Positions 50,951 to 63,180 of a stretch of DNA of 64,000 nucleotides are shown here, piece by piece; within the stretch, counting starts at the first letter, position 1; each line of letters opens with the position of its first letter. Both the position numbers and the translations under genes were made by a program. Origin of the DNA: Tetmemena sp. SeJ-2015. Taxonomy: Eukaryota; Ciliophora; Spirotrichea; Sporadotrichida; Oxytrichidae. The notes under the pieces were generated by a model, which was not told the origin of the DNA, searched no databases, and worked only from the letters and a program-made list of their open reading frames with translations. The DNA lies in the NCBI GenBank assembly GCA_027382625.1, contig JAJKFJ010021718.1, positions 62,001 to 126,000 of the forward strand, written 5' to 3'.

Positions 50951-51520
50951 GCACGCAACAAGAAGACGGGGGAGTACTTCGCGATGAAGATTCTGAAGAA
51001 GGCGGACATCATAAAGCTGAAGCAGGTGGATCACGTTATCTCTGAGAACACGATCTTGGCCGACATCGACCACCCCTTCCTCGTAAGTTCCCTTTGCTGA
51101 CCACTGTGTAGGTAGGACTGAAAGGGTTCTCCCAGGACTCGAGGTACCTCTACTTCCTGATGGACTACATTCCCGGCGGCGAGTTGTTCACCTACCTCAG
51201 GACGGAGGGGAAGCTCACCTCAGAACACGCCCAGTAAGTGGCCCAATAATTAAGATTTTGATGTTGCTGTGTCTGACTTGTGTTTAGGTTCTACGCGTCG
51301 CAGGTCTGTCTCATGTTCGAGTACCTGCACTCCAAGAACATCATCTACCGCGACCTCAAGCCCGAGAACATCCTCATTGACGAGGAGGGCTACCTCAAAC
51401 TCACTGACTTCGGCTTCGCCAAGTACTGCGAAACCAGGACCTACACACTCTGTGGCACGCCCGAGTACCTCGCCCCCGAGGTCCTCCTCAACAAGGGACA
51501 TGGAAAGCCAGTTGACTGGT
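50951..51520 (+). repeat. 570-bp exact duplication, copy 2
   Basis: Second copy of 47170-47739. Identity at synonymous and intronic sites implies a recent duplication, ongoing gene conversion, or an assembly duplication. Confidence 0.95.
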
Positions 51521-51552
51521 GGACACTTGGAATTCTGACTTATGAGATGATT
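50951..51552 (+). CDS. PKA catalytic subunit, second (central) MDS
   Basis: Starts abruptly at GCACGCAACAAG (ARNKKTGEY) with no start codon or glycine loop, is identical for 570 bp including both introns to 47170-47739, then continues past VDW with [11 protein letters not shown] to the pointer ATGAGATGATT (51542-51552). The next MDS begins with the same 11 bp at 46203. It therefore bridges the N-terminal and C-terminal pieces. Beyond the pointer the frame becomes AT-rich and ends. Confidence 0.93.
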
Positions 51553-51799
51553 TTTAAAGATAAAATTTTTAATAAAACGATTCATTTAAAATTAATTATC
51601 TTAAAACATCAGACTATTAATTAGTTTAAATAAGAAATAAAATTTGTTTTACTTCTTCCTCTGGATATATATTAATAAATTAAATTCTCTTTGATTACGA
51701 AGATTGATTTTGAATATATAAAAGTATTTATAAAACCAATTCTATATATTTTTCAAAAAATATTTGTATTAAAAATGATTAATTCAGTCTGGTAAATTA

Positions 51800-54700
51800 A
51801 AATGTAGAATTTTGTGATTATCAAAATATATTATAGAATAGAATTAAGTTAGAGTAATATAATAAATTCCTATGCTATATACTTATAAATTGTTGAGGTC
51901 ATTTAATTAGTGCGTCTTGCGTGGCGTTGCTCCCCTTGCGGCTTCATTAAATTAATGATAAAATAATATTTAAAGGCCTTAGAAGAGACTTCTATTAACT
52001 AGGTAGTCATTTTAGCTGTCTTCAATTTGCACTAGTCTCATCTCCGATTTTGCTTCATCCACCAGTTCTTACAAAAAAAAAATATTAAGTGTCGAAGTCA
52101 TACTTTTCTTCCTCGTTAAACTTGTTTATTTGCACAATATCTTCGTCATCACTTGTATAATAATCCAAAAATATTTTAAGGATTCAAAAATTAAAATATA
52201 GAAACAAATTACCAATATAAATAAATCAAGATCTAGAGCTCCCTTTCAAATTATTGATTAATTTATTAGTTATTTATGCAGTATATATTTGTATGGGGTG
52301 AGTCTACTTGCAAGTCATCTTAGCCAAACATTTTCTGGAAGCTATGCCTTGTTTTTATAATTCCAAAGTAGATGACCACTCCGAAGTTCTTGCAGACACT
52401 GAACATGATGCACGCTATAACAATCCATCCTAAGTTCTTCCTTTGATCCAGGGGCATATCACTTTTCAATTCGAATAGAGTGAACAATCCGACGCACAAA
52501 GCTATGATTAACTCATCGAGTACCGTAAAGCCTAAAAATATATATATTTCGTAGTTGTTTGCAAGTTTTCTTCTTTGAAGGGCTTTGAGATGATAAGATA
52601 TAATGTCATGAAGAAATTGCACGCGATTACCATAGCACACTGAAGTAACGGACTGCTCTACATGTACACGATGATTTTTATTTTTATTCCAGCAATCATA
52701 AGTCTCTAAAACAAGAAAAGAGGGTAGTAATAGAGCTAAGTGATGCTCTTTTGTTGGCACTCCTCAGTGAGCATTCCAAAAGATTGTTACCATCTCTTCT
52801 TTTGCATTTGCTTTCTGGCGTTATAGATGAGAGTCATTGTGAGGAAGGGAAGGAGAATTGTAAATGCGCCTAATACAAATGCAAACATAGTGGCTATGAG
52901 GGTGTCAGTGTTCTTGAATTTGATGAACTGCGTGTTTAGCACAATCTGCATAGTTATTTCAATATACTGCTCTACTATTCCTCTCAGAGGACTGTTGAAG
53001 AAGAATCTTTAAATTTATATTACACTATGCATTTTTAATGAGCCCTTGATGTCCTCCCAAATCTTCATTTTCTTGCACAACTTGTTCATAATAAGCACTG
53101 TAGGAAGAACAATTAACAATACGAAGGTCCAAATCGTCAGTTTATCGCCATATGCTAGGATAAAGTAAGGTGAGATATCTTGATCTTAGAACTTTTGAGA
53201 AAGTTTCTAGTTGTCAGCCACATCTACAATGTTGTTTTCATTAACTATGTAGTCAGCTTAAAATAAGAAGTATAAGATCAAAGGCTAGGTTGGGGATATA
53301 TTGACTGAACTCATCCATGTCACCTGAGGCCATTTAGAAGTATTGAGTGAACAAGATCACGTTTTCTTAAAAATAAAGTAGTCCTTAAACTTTTTCTGGG
53401 AACTCAATATTAATGTAAAGCAAGAAGCTGAACACTTAGAGTGAGTGGACGAGTCCCCACAGGTAATTCATGGACGAATTCAGTACCACTTTTATTATCA
53501 AGTTGAAACTAAATACTGACAAGAATGCATACTTCAAACATTTTATGCAAATGATTATAAGCTTTTAAATACTTCATAGAGGAAGCCCCTGAGGAGGCTG
53601 TATTTTTCTCGTTAGGAGACAAGTAGATAAAAGGATTAGCATTTATTTGAGAAAAGTACCCATCTATAAAATAAATTTGCGAGCTGGTTGCCCACTAAAG
53701 CAATATTTAATAGAAATATTATTAAAGATGAAATGCATGAATTATGATAAAATATTCTGAAATATATCTATAAGTCTGTGATTGATGAGGAAACATTAAA
53801 CTATAACTTGATCTGCTCGGAACCATCCATAGATTGCAGGAACTTGTCTAAAATAATCGTGAACCTTGTGATCTATCTATTAGGAAGCAAAGGATTTGAT
53901 CTCTCCTCTATCATTAATTTTTATTTAAAAATAGCCTCAAGTTTAATATCATGCGCCAACTAAATTGGTAGGTATCTTGGTTTCCCTGAATTTCAACAAG
54001 GAGATTGGAAGGACTTATGTCATCAGGAGAATTTTTTAATATAGTCAAATTTAGAGATGTTATTTTGATAGGTTCAGAGAATTACACAAAGATTAAAAAT
54101 TTGGTTGATACTTGAGATAGTTACAATTTGAAGGTTGGAGGAATATTCTCTACGCAGGGCTTATTTGGAAGGGGGCAGTTAAATCCATACTCAAGTTTAC
54201 ACTCATTGCTGCATCCATCTCCTGCTATTAAGTTTCCATCTTTAGTTTAAATTTTTACTTTAAATATGAAATTCCATCGTCGCATTCTTTTGAAATAATT
54301 ATTCCATCTCCGCATATATCTTCGCATTGATATTCCTCGTTATAACTATTAAAATAAAACAGTGAGGAATATTATATTACTATTTTTATAGTAAAGTAGC
54401 CAGGTATTTCTTCGCAATAAGTGCAAGTATGAGCGTTAGTATCGAGTATAGCTCCTTTGTAGCAACTAGAGCTAAATATATTTTTAAAGCACTAATTTGA
54501 AGAAGGGCCCACACATCGTTTGCACCTTAGAATGGCAAAACTCGCATTTGCCGTAGGATATGTAAGTAACAGGGTCTTTGGTCCATGAGAAGTATTGGCC
54601 GTCAATGCATTTTGGGAATGTTGCAAGATGTTCCTTGTAATAGGTACCCAACTTTTGCTTATGTACCAATATCATTCGTGCTGAAGATTTCTGTGCAGTT

Positions 54701-57700
54701 CGAGCATTCTAAAATATGTAAATTAATTACTTAGAAGAAGAACCAAAGCAAAGAACACATGCTGGGTGGCAAGCTGCAATTAAAGGAGTTATAAGTTAAA
54801 TATATCTTACTCTTGCAAGTATAGTCATTCTTATCTCCATAGTACCCGTTAGGACATTTAAGGTAGCAGCCACTATTAAGATAGAAATAGCCAGTAGCAC
54901 ACATTTGACAGTCATTATACTAGTCTTCTCCTACACAAATAGAGCAAGGAGCGGGACAGATTGCACATTTCCATTTTGCTATATTTCCGTAGGTACCAGC
55001 AGGACAAGAATCAACACACTCTGTCTTAATTATTTTGTCGCAAGCAAGAAGAAGGATGGCTTGCAGTCAGTGCATGCGTTATAAAGAGAGTCCCAGCACC
55101 TCTAGCACTTATAGTAACAATTATAATTAACAAGCTAAAGCAGAGTGTAAAGATAATCATTAAAACTTACGCTTTACATAGAGATTGAATTAAATAATAG
55201 TCTCAACTAAGGAGTCATCCACTCCAACACATTCAATCGAATAAGTTCCTATATCCGAGTCTGTTATAGTAATTTTATTTTACAAAACCACCAATTGTTC
55301 CATTGGTAAAGTTCTTGCTCACAAAATAAGGAAGCACATTTCCACTTTAAGCTTGTCTAAAGTACCTTAAAATATTGATTTTAGTACATAAAGAAAGGTT
55401 CTCCCTCAGGGTTTTTAAATATCTCAGACACGTTATAGTCAAAGAAGAACCAGTTGTAAGAAACTGCATTCCTATTTGGTAACTCTTAAACCAATTTTTT
55501 TTAATGCTACCAGTGCCCAATTATATACAATCTCCAAGGTAAAGTTGATGTATTAAGGAACTGCTATATAGTCTTCAAACTTCACTGCTATTGAATGATT
55601 ACCACCTTCAGAATTCTTAAACATGTAATTAAATTTTTAGCATAAAAATAGTTCAAATTAAGTTTAGTAGGTGTAGCTGTAAAAAATAAATGTTATATTG
55701 AGAGTCAGATTGTCCCATTTAAGCCATGCTAAAAATATAAATGCAGATTGAGTTACTGGATTATAGTTGGAATTTTAATTAAAATCGGTGATTGGTTAAA
55801 ATAATAAATGGAAAGTTGTAAAATGGTGACAGTTGAAATCGCAGATTCACCCCTTGATCTGGAGCTTGTTCGATAGATTATTGAAAATTAATATGAGTTT
55901 CTTCTTTAATCATCTTCTTAGCTCCTCTCAGCAGATAGATATGATTCACGCACTCCTCATCATCTTCATCATCTTCTTCTCTTGAACTTGTGTCGCTTAT
56001 AACTCTTGACTGAGCACTCCCACACAAAAGTTGCAAGGATAGAAAAGTTCTATAATTTTTGCTGAATGATGGGTAATAATTATTCAACATTGGACACACT
56101 TCAACTAGCCTACTGATGTTAATCAATTTTAATTTAATATCTAATCTAATTCTCTTTTTTATTAAATTCTCAGCTATATACAGAGTGTTATTTATGTATA
56201 AGGAATAGAAATTATACACAAGATTTAAATCGAAATACAATGGAAAAACATAATAAATTTGTAAATTTTATCCTAACAGAATTAATAATAAATCTTTATC
56301 AGGCATATAACATTATTTGCTGATATTCAAATGTTTGCTTCTCTTAAATAAGCTTCTGTATTAAATTTAAAGCAATTTTTTACTAAATAAATTAAACTGA
56401 TTCAAAATTCTTCTAATCATTAAATAGTGTGCTTTCAATAATTCAAATCTAATCTAATCATCATTTATATATGTGAGAAAGAAAGTATTAATAATATGAC
56501 TAATGTTATCTGGAGATAAAAATTCATGATGTTGCAGGAATCATTGTGATATATACATTACTTTTATTATAATTTGCCATCTCGAAACGTGCTAATGAAT
56601 TAAAATGACGTAGGTAGCTGCATACGCATTGTTTCTTGGAGTCTACATTATAGTGATGTTTCCCGCTCACTCAATTCAACTTCAATCTTATCATGATTGT
56701 TGTTTGATTCAGAGAACTAGAACGCCTTATGATCTTTAAATTTTAACATAACTACTTGAATAGGGTTTATTAAATTCTTATAGAATATTTTATATCTGTC
56801 TAAGGATTTTATTAATTTAAATTGCTTTAAATAGTAAGTTATACTAACTGTATCTCCTTCAGCATCTGTGAAATTTTGATACCAAAGAGTGTATGTAAAG
56901 CTTCCTGTAATATAAATACTTGGGAGTGTCTGATTTAGGACTACATTTAAAGCTGGAGGATTATTTGGCAGGACCTTGAGACTGATGTTATACACAGTAG
57001 GCGTTACACCATTGAATTGATCAGTTACTTAAACTTAAATGTAGAATTATTAGCTTGTAGCTACCGTAGTAGTTTGAGGCGCTTTTATTACTGAGAATTG
57101 GATTCCAAGATCATCTGATTAAAAACATTATTCACTATTAAGAAGTTATTATAAATTATTAAGCTTGATAATTTTTTTACCAATTTAATCCTAAATTAGT
57201 TAAAAATTTATAAAGTAAGGTATTAAAGTATTTCTTTTATCTAAAAATAGAAAAAATAGAATAAAGCTTAGATTAAAAAATTATCACTGTTCTTATTAAG
57301 GCCATTTTAATATTATAATCACTGATTCATAAAATTTAAAGTATTTTGTATTCAAAAATTAAAAAGTATTATTTTATTATCATGGATTCTTTAGTTATAA
57401 AATCTCATGAGAAACAGCATTACTTTTATTTGCTATCTATCTAATATTTTAAAGCAAAATATTAAAAGCTGAATTTTTCATTTTAAATTTTTACTATTTT
57501 AGAATTTACAAATTAATTTTGCTTATTTTAATTACGCAATAATTAAGTAACGAAGAAGTAGGTTTGAGTTGAGTTGATTGAAACATTGTTGTAATTGAGT
57601 ATGAAAGCACTGAAAGTTGGAGAGTCATTCTCTACATCACTTAAAAACTGGACTGACCAACTATAGTTGTGGAATGCATAAATTGTGACTGGCACTAAAA

Positions 57701-59200
57701 AGCTTGTATTAGCCACTGGAGCCATGTTTTTATTTACTTCAACCTAGAATGTAGTACTCGCAGTGAAAGAAGTTGAATCAGTTAATCATAAGAATTAATA
57801 TAAACTTATTGTTACTTTTGCTATATATGACAAAGTGTAGATCAATTTTTAATCGTTTATTAAAATTAATGAAAGAAAAGTTTAAGAATGCGATTTTTTA
57901 ATTTTTTTTTAAAAAGAAAAAACGTTAGAAAATTCCTTATTAAATGAAATATTGATGATCTTAGATATTATCTAGACAGATATCCAATCATATATAATGA
58001 TTTTTATTTTATGATACTTCAAGTTTACTTCTTGATTAGAGAAATAGATACAAAACAAACTTAGCCTGGTTCAAATTTCATTTATTCTTTCAATATTTAA
58101 TCTTATTGCTATTATTTTTGACCAAGAAAACTTAGCTATTAGAATTTGAAAGCTGGGGTGATTTTAGTCACTGATTGTGTTATACCAGATTTCCTAGGAT
58201 AAAATTAAAAGATTATTAAAGATTTTGATTAAAAGCTTTGATAGCTATGGTATACTGCGAGCTGCCTTGTTTAATAGTGTTTTATGTAATCTGCTGTTCT
58301 ATAAATCGTTAAAATGATAATTCAGATAAGCACAACTACCCTTACTCCGCCATCAACTTCATTTTAAGCATATTCGAGTACCTATAGTTTACTGATACGT
58401 CAATAATCGCAATTAGCCCATTTCTATTCCTTCTTTGAAAAATTATTTAAAGATTATTGATTAGTATTATTCTCATATAAGCCTTTTGAAAAAAAAACAA
58501 TTATGAGAGTTATAAATTGGTCACTATAACAATATATTCATATCGAGTAAATCAAATTGGATCATAGATATAATCGAACTCAAATAATAGAAGAATATGG
58601 CATTTGTTTTCTTAAATGATTAATTATTTAAGAGTTTAAAAAATAGAGAAATATTTTAATGGAAAGGAATATATTTTTACTGGTTAATTCGTGTTTAATT
58701 AATTTATATTTTTAAATTCATAATGTATAAAGCTTATGACTATATTCATGCTAAATTAAAAAGATTTTAGCATCAGCATTAGTAAAGGCTTTAATAATTA
58801 AGGTGGGACCAGAAGTATCCAACGTAAAATTAAAGCCATTTTTAATTAAAATATAATAAAAGGTGTTCCAGTTAAAGCTGTCCCAGAAGAAAGCGTCATT
58901 GAATAAGTTAGACTGTAACCTCAAATTTATTTTATTTAAATATCAAATTAAAAGGAAATTATTTTAACCAGAGCACTGATCAAAAACAGGCAAAGACATA
59001 CTTTACTAAAGAGTCTAAACGTTTATTTTTGTTGAAGCCACCTGAAGTAGAACTAACATAAGGACCTAGGCGTGAGGCTACAGAAGGGGGAGTAGGGTTT
59101 GCGTATTTCTTGCAAGAATAAAACTCTTATCTTGAGTTTGCACTATTAAAAGTTGGTAATGTAAAATGGGTAAATTTAAATTAAGATAATTTTGTGATAG
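51800..59200 (-). CDS. cadherin-like / Cys-rich multi-pass membrane protein
   Basis: Minus-strand gene in many blocks. Near 59.05 kb is a possible signal sequence (MLVLLQVASTKINVQ). Dystroglycan-type cadherin-like repeats follow at about 58.9 kb, 57.54-57.78 kb, 56.72-57.1 kb (QVQVTDQFNGVTPTVYNISL, FTDAEGDTVSITYYL) and 55.2-55.6 kb (ITDSDIGTYSIECVGVDDSL). Cys-rich furin/GCC-like repeats lie at 54.5-55.1 kb (ECVDSCPAGTYGNI). A myxococcal-type CDDGN...GDGCS..C repeat is at 54.18-54.34 kb. A multi-pass membrane domain spans 52.3-53.5 kb (WTFVLLIVLPTVLIMNK and others). The cytosolic tail lies at 51.9-52.15 kb (acidic KFNEEEKYDFDT, EAARGATPRKTH). Large surface proteins of this design are common in ciliates; probably a cell-surface adhesion or sensor protein. 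Many IESs. Confidence 0.8.
54234..54271. other. IES in Cys-rich repeat, pointer GATGGAA
   Basis: In coding (minus) sense GATGGAA occurs at 54278-54272 and 54240-54234. Removing 38 bp joins GAC GAT GGA AAC TTA, restoring CDDGN followed by GDGCSNEC, the consensus of the myxococcus Cys-rich repeat. Confidence 0.93.
55764..56180 (+). repeat. dispersed repeat, copy 3
   Basis: Full-length copy between cadherin-like blocks of the minus-strand membrane-protein gene. On the minus strand it has the longest surviving frame of the family: SAQSRVISDTSSREEDDEDD, then LLRGAKKMIKEETHIN. Confidence 0.9.
57130..57535. other. AT-rich insert within membrane-protein gene
   Basis: About 400 bp of AT-rich DNA with no codon-like frame between two cadherin-like blocks. 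Best read as one or more IESs; pointer not identified. Confidence 0.5.
57790..58770. other. AT-rich insert within membrane-protein gene
   Basis: Nearly 1 kb with low coding potential in all frames between cadherin-like blocks at 57.5-57.8 and 58.8-58.92 kb. Probably a long IES or several; no transposon ends recognised. Confidence 0.45.
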
Positions 59201-61600
59201 AATTATTTATTTGATACATCTTAACTTGACCAATATTAAATATAATCATCATTTATAGCAAATTTGCTTACTAAGAAACAATCTTAAAGTGTCCTCACTT
59301 TATGAATAATGAATGAAAATATTAAAATTTAATAGAGTTAATTTCGAGATGATCTATTATCTTTTTAGACCTGAATTCTGATCAGTATTTTCATGCTGAA
59401 AAATTTTCCCCAGAAAGATTTACTTATTTATAAATAATATAATCATGAAATTTATATTTTTTTTCCAAGAAAAGCAAAAAATATTAGGGGATGAATAGGA
59501 ATAAATTATTGAGAGTGCTATATTTCATAAATAAACAGCTTTTAAATGAAAATGAATAGAATATAATACTCTTTGTATTTGGAAGAAATGGCAAGACAAA
59601 TCATTTTATGTTTTTAGAAAATTCTCTATTGTTTTAATTCTATTCTCTTTTCTTTCATGCCTTTTTTGTTTAATTTGAGTTAGATAGCACTTACCAAGAT
59701 TTTTGAAGTAAGATTTATTGTCTAAGCGTACTCTTATGTAGGATTGTTGGGTTTGATTGAACTAATATAGTTAAATCATTATCTTTCCTCCTTTATCACT
59801 CTAAAATAAATGGTAAATTATTTTTAGATTTACCTTTTAAAGCAAGAGTGTTTTTAAAAATATTGCTTGGCTGTTTTTAAAAATAGGTATGAAGAAGATC
59901 TAAGATGGTGAAGAGTGTAAAATTTTTGTTCTAAATTTTTTTCCCTCCTTCTTTATCGTCTTCATTTTAGTAATTAATTAAAGGAATACCTAATATTTTT
60001 CAGTTTATTTATGAACTCAATAATTTATTCGTATTCATGGACATATCGATATTTATTAAAATTAAAATATGACTTTTTTGTGGAATTATTAGTGAGATAT
60101 AATTAAATATTATGAATATTTTATATTTAATGTAAAATTTACATATTAAAAATATTAGAGGTCCATCTGGTGAATGTCTTTTCAGGAAGATTCCAAGTTT
60201 GAAATAAAATAAGAACAACATGAGTAGATGGCCAATCATTCCTTTAAATTAATAATGATTGGGGGAAATAGTATTTTGCATTCATGATAAATAAATAATA
60301 CAATGTACAAAATATTTTAAGATACTTTGTTCAATATCAGCTATGAAAAAGCTAAAAAAATATTTTTTTTAACAAAAATATATAGACTTATTTTTTTATT
60401 AAAAGATCTATCTTTCTTTTAAAAAAAATATCAAATTTATAAATCAATTATGAAAACAAATAATTCCAGTAGGATAGGATGAAATCTGAATTAATTTATA
60501 ATTTAAATTTAATATAATTGCCTTCATTTATTTATATTATGTACATAAAATTATAATAAACATATATTTAATATTTTTAAGTAACTGGGATCTTAGTTAA
60601 GTATTGAGTAATTAAAAATAGATTAATTTAATTATAATATTAATAAAATGATTGCTAAAAAATGATATAATTTTACATTGAAATAATTTAAGAATTTAGT
60701 ACCAAGAATTTAGTACCACATAAAATTAATATTCAATGATAAGTGAAGCAAGTACTTTGTCGAATATAAAAATTATGATATGCTTGATTATAATTTTCTT
60801 CATGATTAAAAAGAGCAAGAACAATGAGTGAATTAAAAAGAAAATATTTAGATAATACAAATAAGAGTAGAGATCGCTAAATCTGGCCAATTAGTTATAG
60901 AGATGTATCCGTAGAAAGTTCATCTCTATAGGATTTACTGCTCTTTATCACTTTAATTAAAGATATCTTAAAATCAATATTCTTACGTCGTAGTGCAGTT
61001 ATACGAACCTTGTTTCATGCATTATATTCTCAAGTAATTTCCTAAATATGTTATTGCTTAAAAATTTAATCACTCTTAAATATATTTATTTTTAATGAAT
61101 TGTATCCAGTGGGGATATAGTACATAATAGTCGAAGTTCCTTAAAGATCTGAGCAAGGGTCATCAAAACTTAATGGCGAAAATAATTCATATATTAACTT
61201 AAACATATATATTATTAAAGAAATAAGTAATTGCGCCAGTTATTATTGTTTAAAATTAAATCCATCAAGCAAAGTATATAAATAGTTGCTAAAATTATTA
61301 ATTAAAATTCTCTATTCAACTGATTGATTAAATAATAAATAAAGCGATGAGCAAATTAATTTTCACTTCATTTAATTTTAAAAAGTTAAAAAATAAGAAT
61401 CTCAAATTTCTATCTAAATAGTAATAGAGAAATTAGCTTTTTGAGAGATCTTTAAAAGCTTTACAGCTTAGAAATTCAGCTTTAAAATAATAATTTTGAA
61501 ATCGAGAATACATGGACCATAAAATCGCCTTCTAAGGAGTATATTTCAAAATTATTGCTTAATTTACATAAAAATTTACCTGTTTCTCTCTCTCTTTCTC
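59200..61600. other. AT-rich region without recognised gene
   Basis: 2.4 kb of extremely AT-rich sequence; TGA codons and homopolymers are frequent in every frame. A short minus-strand frame near 60.0-60.24 kb is hydrophobic and AT-driven and is not accepted. Probably intergenic or germline-limited DNA. Confidence 0.55.
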
Positions 61601-61610
61601 TTATAATTAT

Positions 61611-62188
61611 AGGGATAGAGATCAGGTAATCACACAGTTAGTCAACTTGTTTTTCTTCTTAAAAGTTATTTAATCAATCAAAATAATTAATTAAATATTT
61701 TAAAGAATATTGTCTGCCTCCGGCGACAGCTTACTTCATCTCTAAAATAAAAAATTATTTAACAGATGGCAGTTCGACCCAGCCGGTTTAGCCATGGTGG
61801 CTCCAGCCTCGGAAGCGGCACTCAGCCACCTTTTTCTCAGCATTATAGCTTACCGAAGAGGGTGCTGCCGCTCAAATATCCTCAGCCATCTTTAGCTCTC
61901 ACATCGACAAGTCCGAGAGAATTCACCTAAGGTCATTAAGAGCAGAGTCGTCGGTAAGCTAGACTGTTGAGTGCCGCTTCCGAGGCTGGAGCCACCATGG
62001 CTAAACCGGCTGGGTCGACCTGCCACCTGTAAAATAATTTTTTTTCTTTTAGAGATGAAGTAAGCTGTCGCCGGCGGCAGGCGATATTCTTTAAAATATT
62101 TAATTAATTATTTTGATTGATTAAATAACTTTTAAGAAGAAAAACAAGTTGACTAACTGTGTGATTACCTGATCTCTATCATCCTATA
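61611..62188. mobile_element. foldback (long inverted repeat) element
   Basis: The left arm (61611-61824) and right arm (61968-62188) are near-perfect reverse complements, with a few mismatches and small indels (for example CTCCGGCGACAG versus CTGTCGCCGGCGG). A second inverted word, TAGCTTACCGA / TCGGTAAGCTA, sits inside the arms at about 61846 and 61950, leaving a loop of roughly 90 bases. The inner arm parts are GC-rich, unlike the surroundings. No protein frame and no clear target-site duplication were seen. Class could be a foldback MITE or a germline satellite unit. Confidence 0.88.
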
Positions 62189-62189
62189 T

Positions 62190-62815
62190 TAAAAATGATT
62201 AATATGAGATATTATTAAAATCTTTCAGAAATAAGAAAATTAGATGAAAGGACTATCTCACTGCAAATACTTGCGTAAGAGGAATTAAAGCTTCCTCATT
62301 TTCTATATTTTGCTTTCTAGTTCGAGGAAATGCTACCAATTAGTGTTTTGTTTAGATGGAGCCAGAATGTATCTCCAATTTTTCTTCTCCAGTAATAGAT
62401 GGTTAAATTTTGACAAATCTAACTGATTGAAGATAATCAGAATAAGGGCTGTCTTGGGTTTTATAATGATCATAGACTTTTCTTAAATTTTCTCATTGAT
62501 TAGTTCTCTTCCCTGGTCTTTAAAAAGAAGTTAAGGAATAATTTTAATGTAGTTTGCTACGAAAGAGTTTTATTTATGACAAGATAGTTCTCTTAAAAAA
62601 CTTAAATCTTATTCAAATACCTTTATTCTATATATTTATGTTACATAGGTTTACTCAATCTTTAGCCTAATATTTTAAAATATAATTTTATATTTTTATA
62701 ACCGTAAATAATAAATTTATTAGAAAAGTTTTTCATTTTGTACAAGAATGCATAAGTAAATCCCTAAAATATAAATTGTATTCAAGATAATATTATAATA
62801 ACTTAACATTAATAA
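62190..62815. other. AT-rich spacer
   Basis: No open frame of codon-like quality and no repeat recognised between the foldback element and dispersed repeat copy 4. Confidence 0.5.
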
Positions 62816-62816
62816 A

Positions 62817-63180
62817 AAAGAGAATTAAAATTGATATTAAAATGGAATGAAAGCTTGACAGTTAAGTGTGTCAAATTTATATAATTATTACATCATTCGA
62901 TCGAGCATAAAATTCTAAGAACTTTTATCCTTAAAATATGTGTGTGAGAGTGCTCACTCGATATTTATATGCAACAAAAGTTTTGTTAAAGCTGATATTG
63001 TAATGATAACGAAGGAAGTGCAAGCATCATATTTCGATATTGAGAGGTGTTAAGGCGATCATCAAAGTAGAAACTCATATTAATCTTTGATGAGCTTATA
63101 ACAAGAAGCATATGAGGGGTAATTTCAACTGCCTCCAAGTTTCTCTGTTTATTAATTTATACAATCATCTATTTTAATTA
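62817..63180 (-). repeat. dispersed repeat, copy 4 (inverted)
   Basis: Reverse-oriented, diverged copy. Recognisable words include CATTCGATCGAGCATAAAAT, TTCTAAGAACTTTTATCC, GAAACTCATATTAATCTTT and GGGGTAATTTCAACTG, in the order expected for the reverse complement of copies 1 and 3. Confidence 0.75.

Noticed and set aside
60009..60239. Minus-strand hydrophobic frame
   Set aside because: Composition is what AT-rich DNA gives by chance; isolated in a gene-free region.
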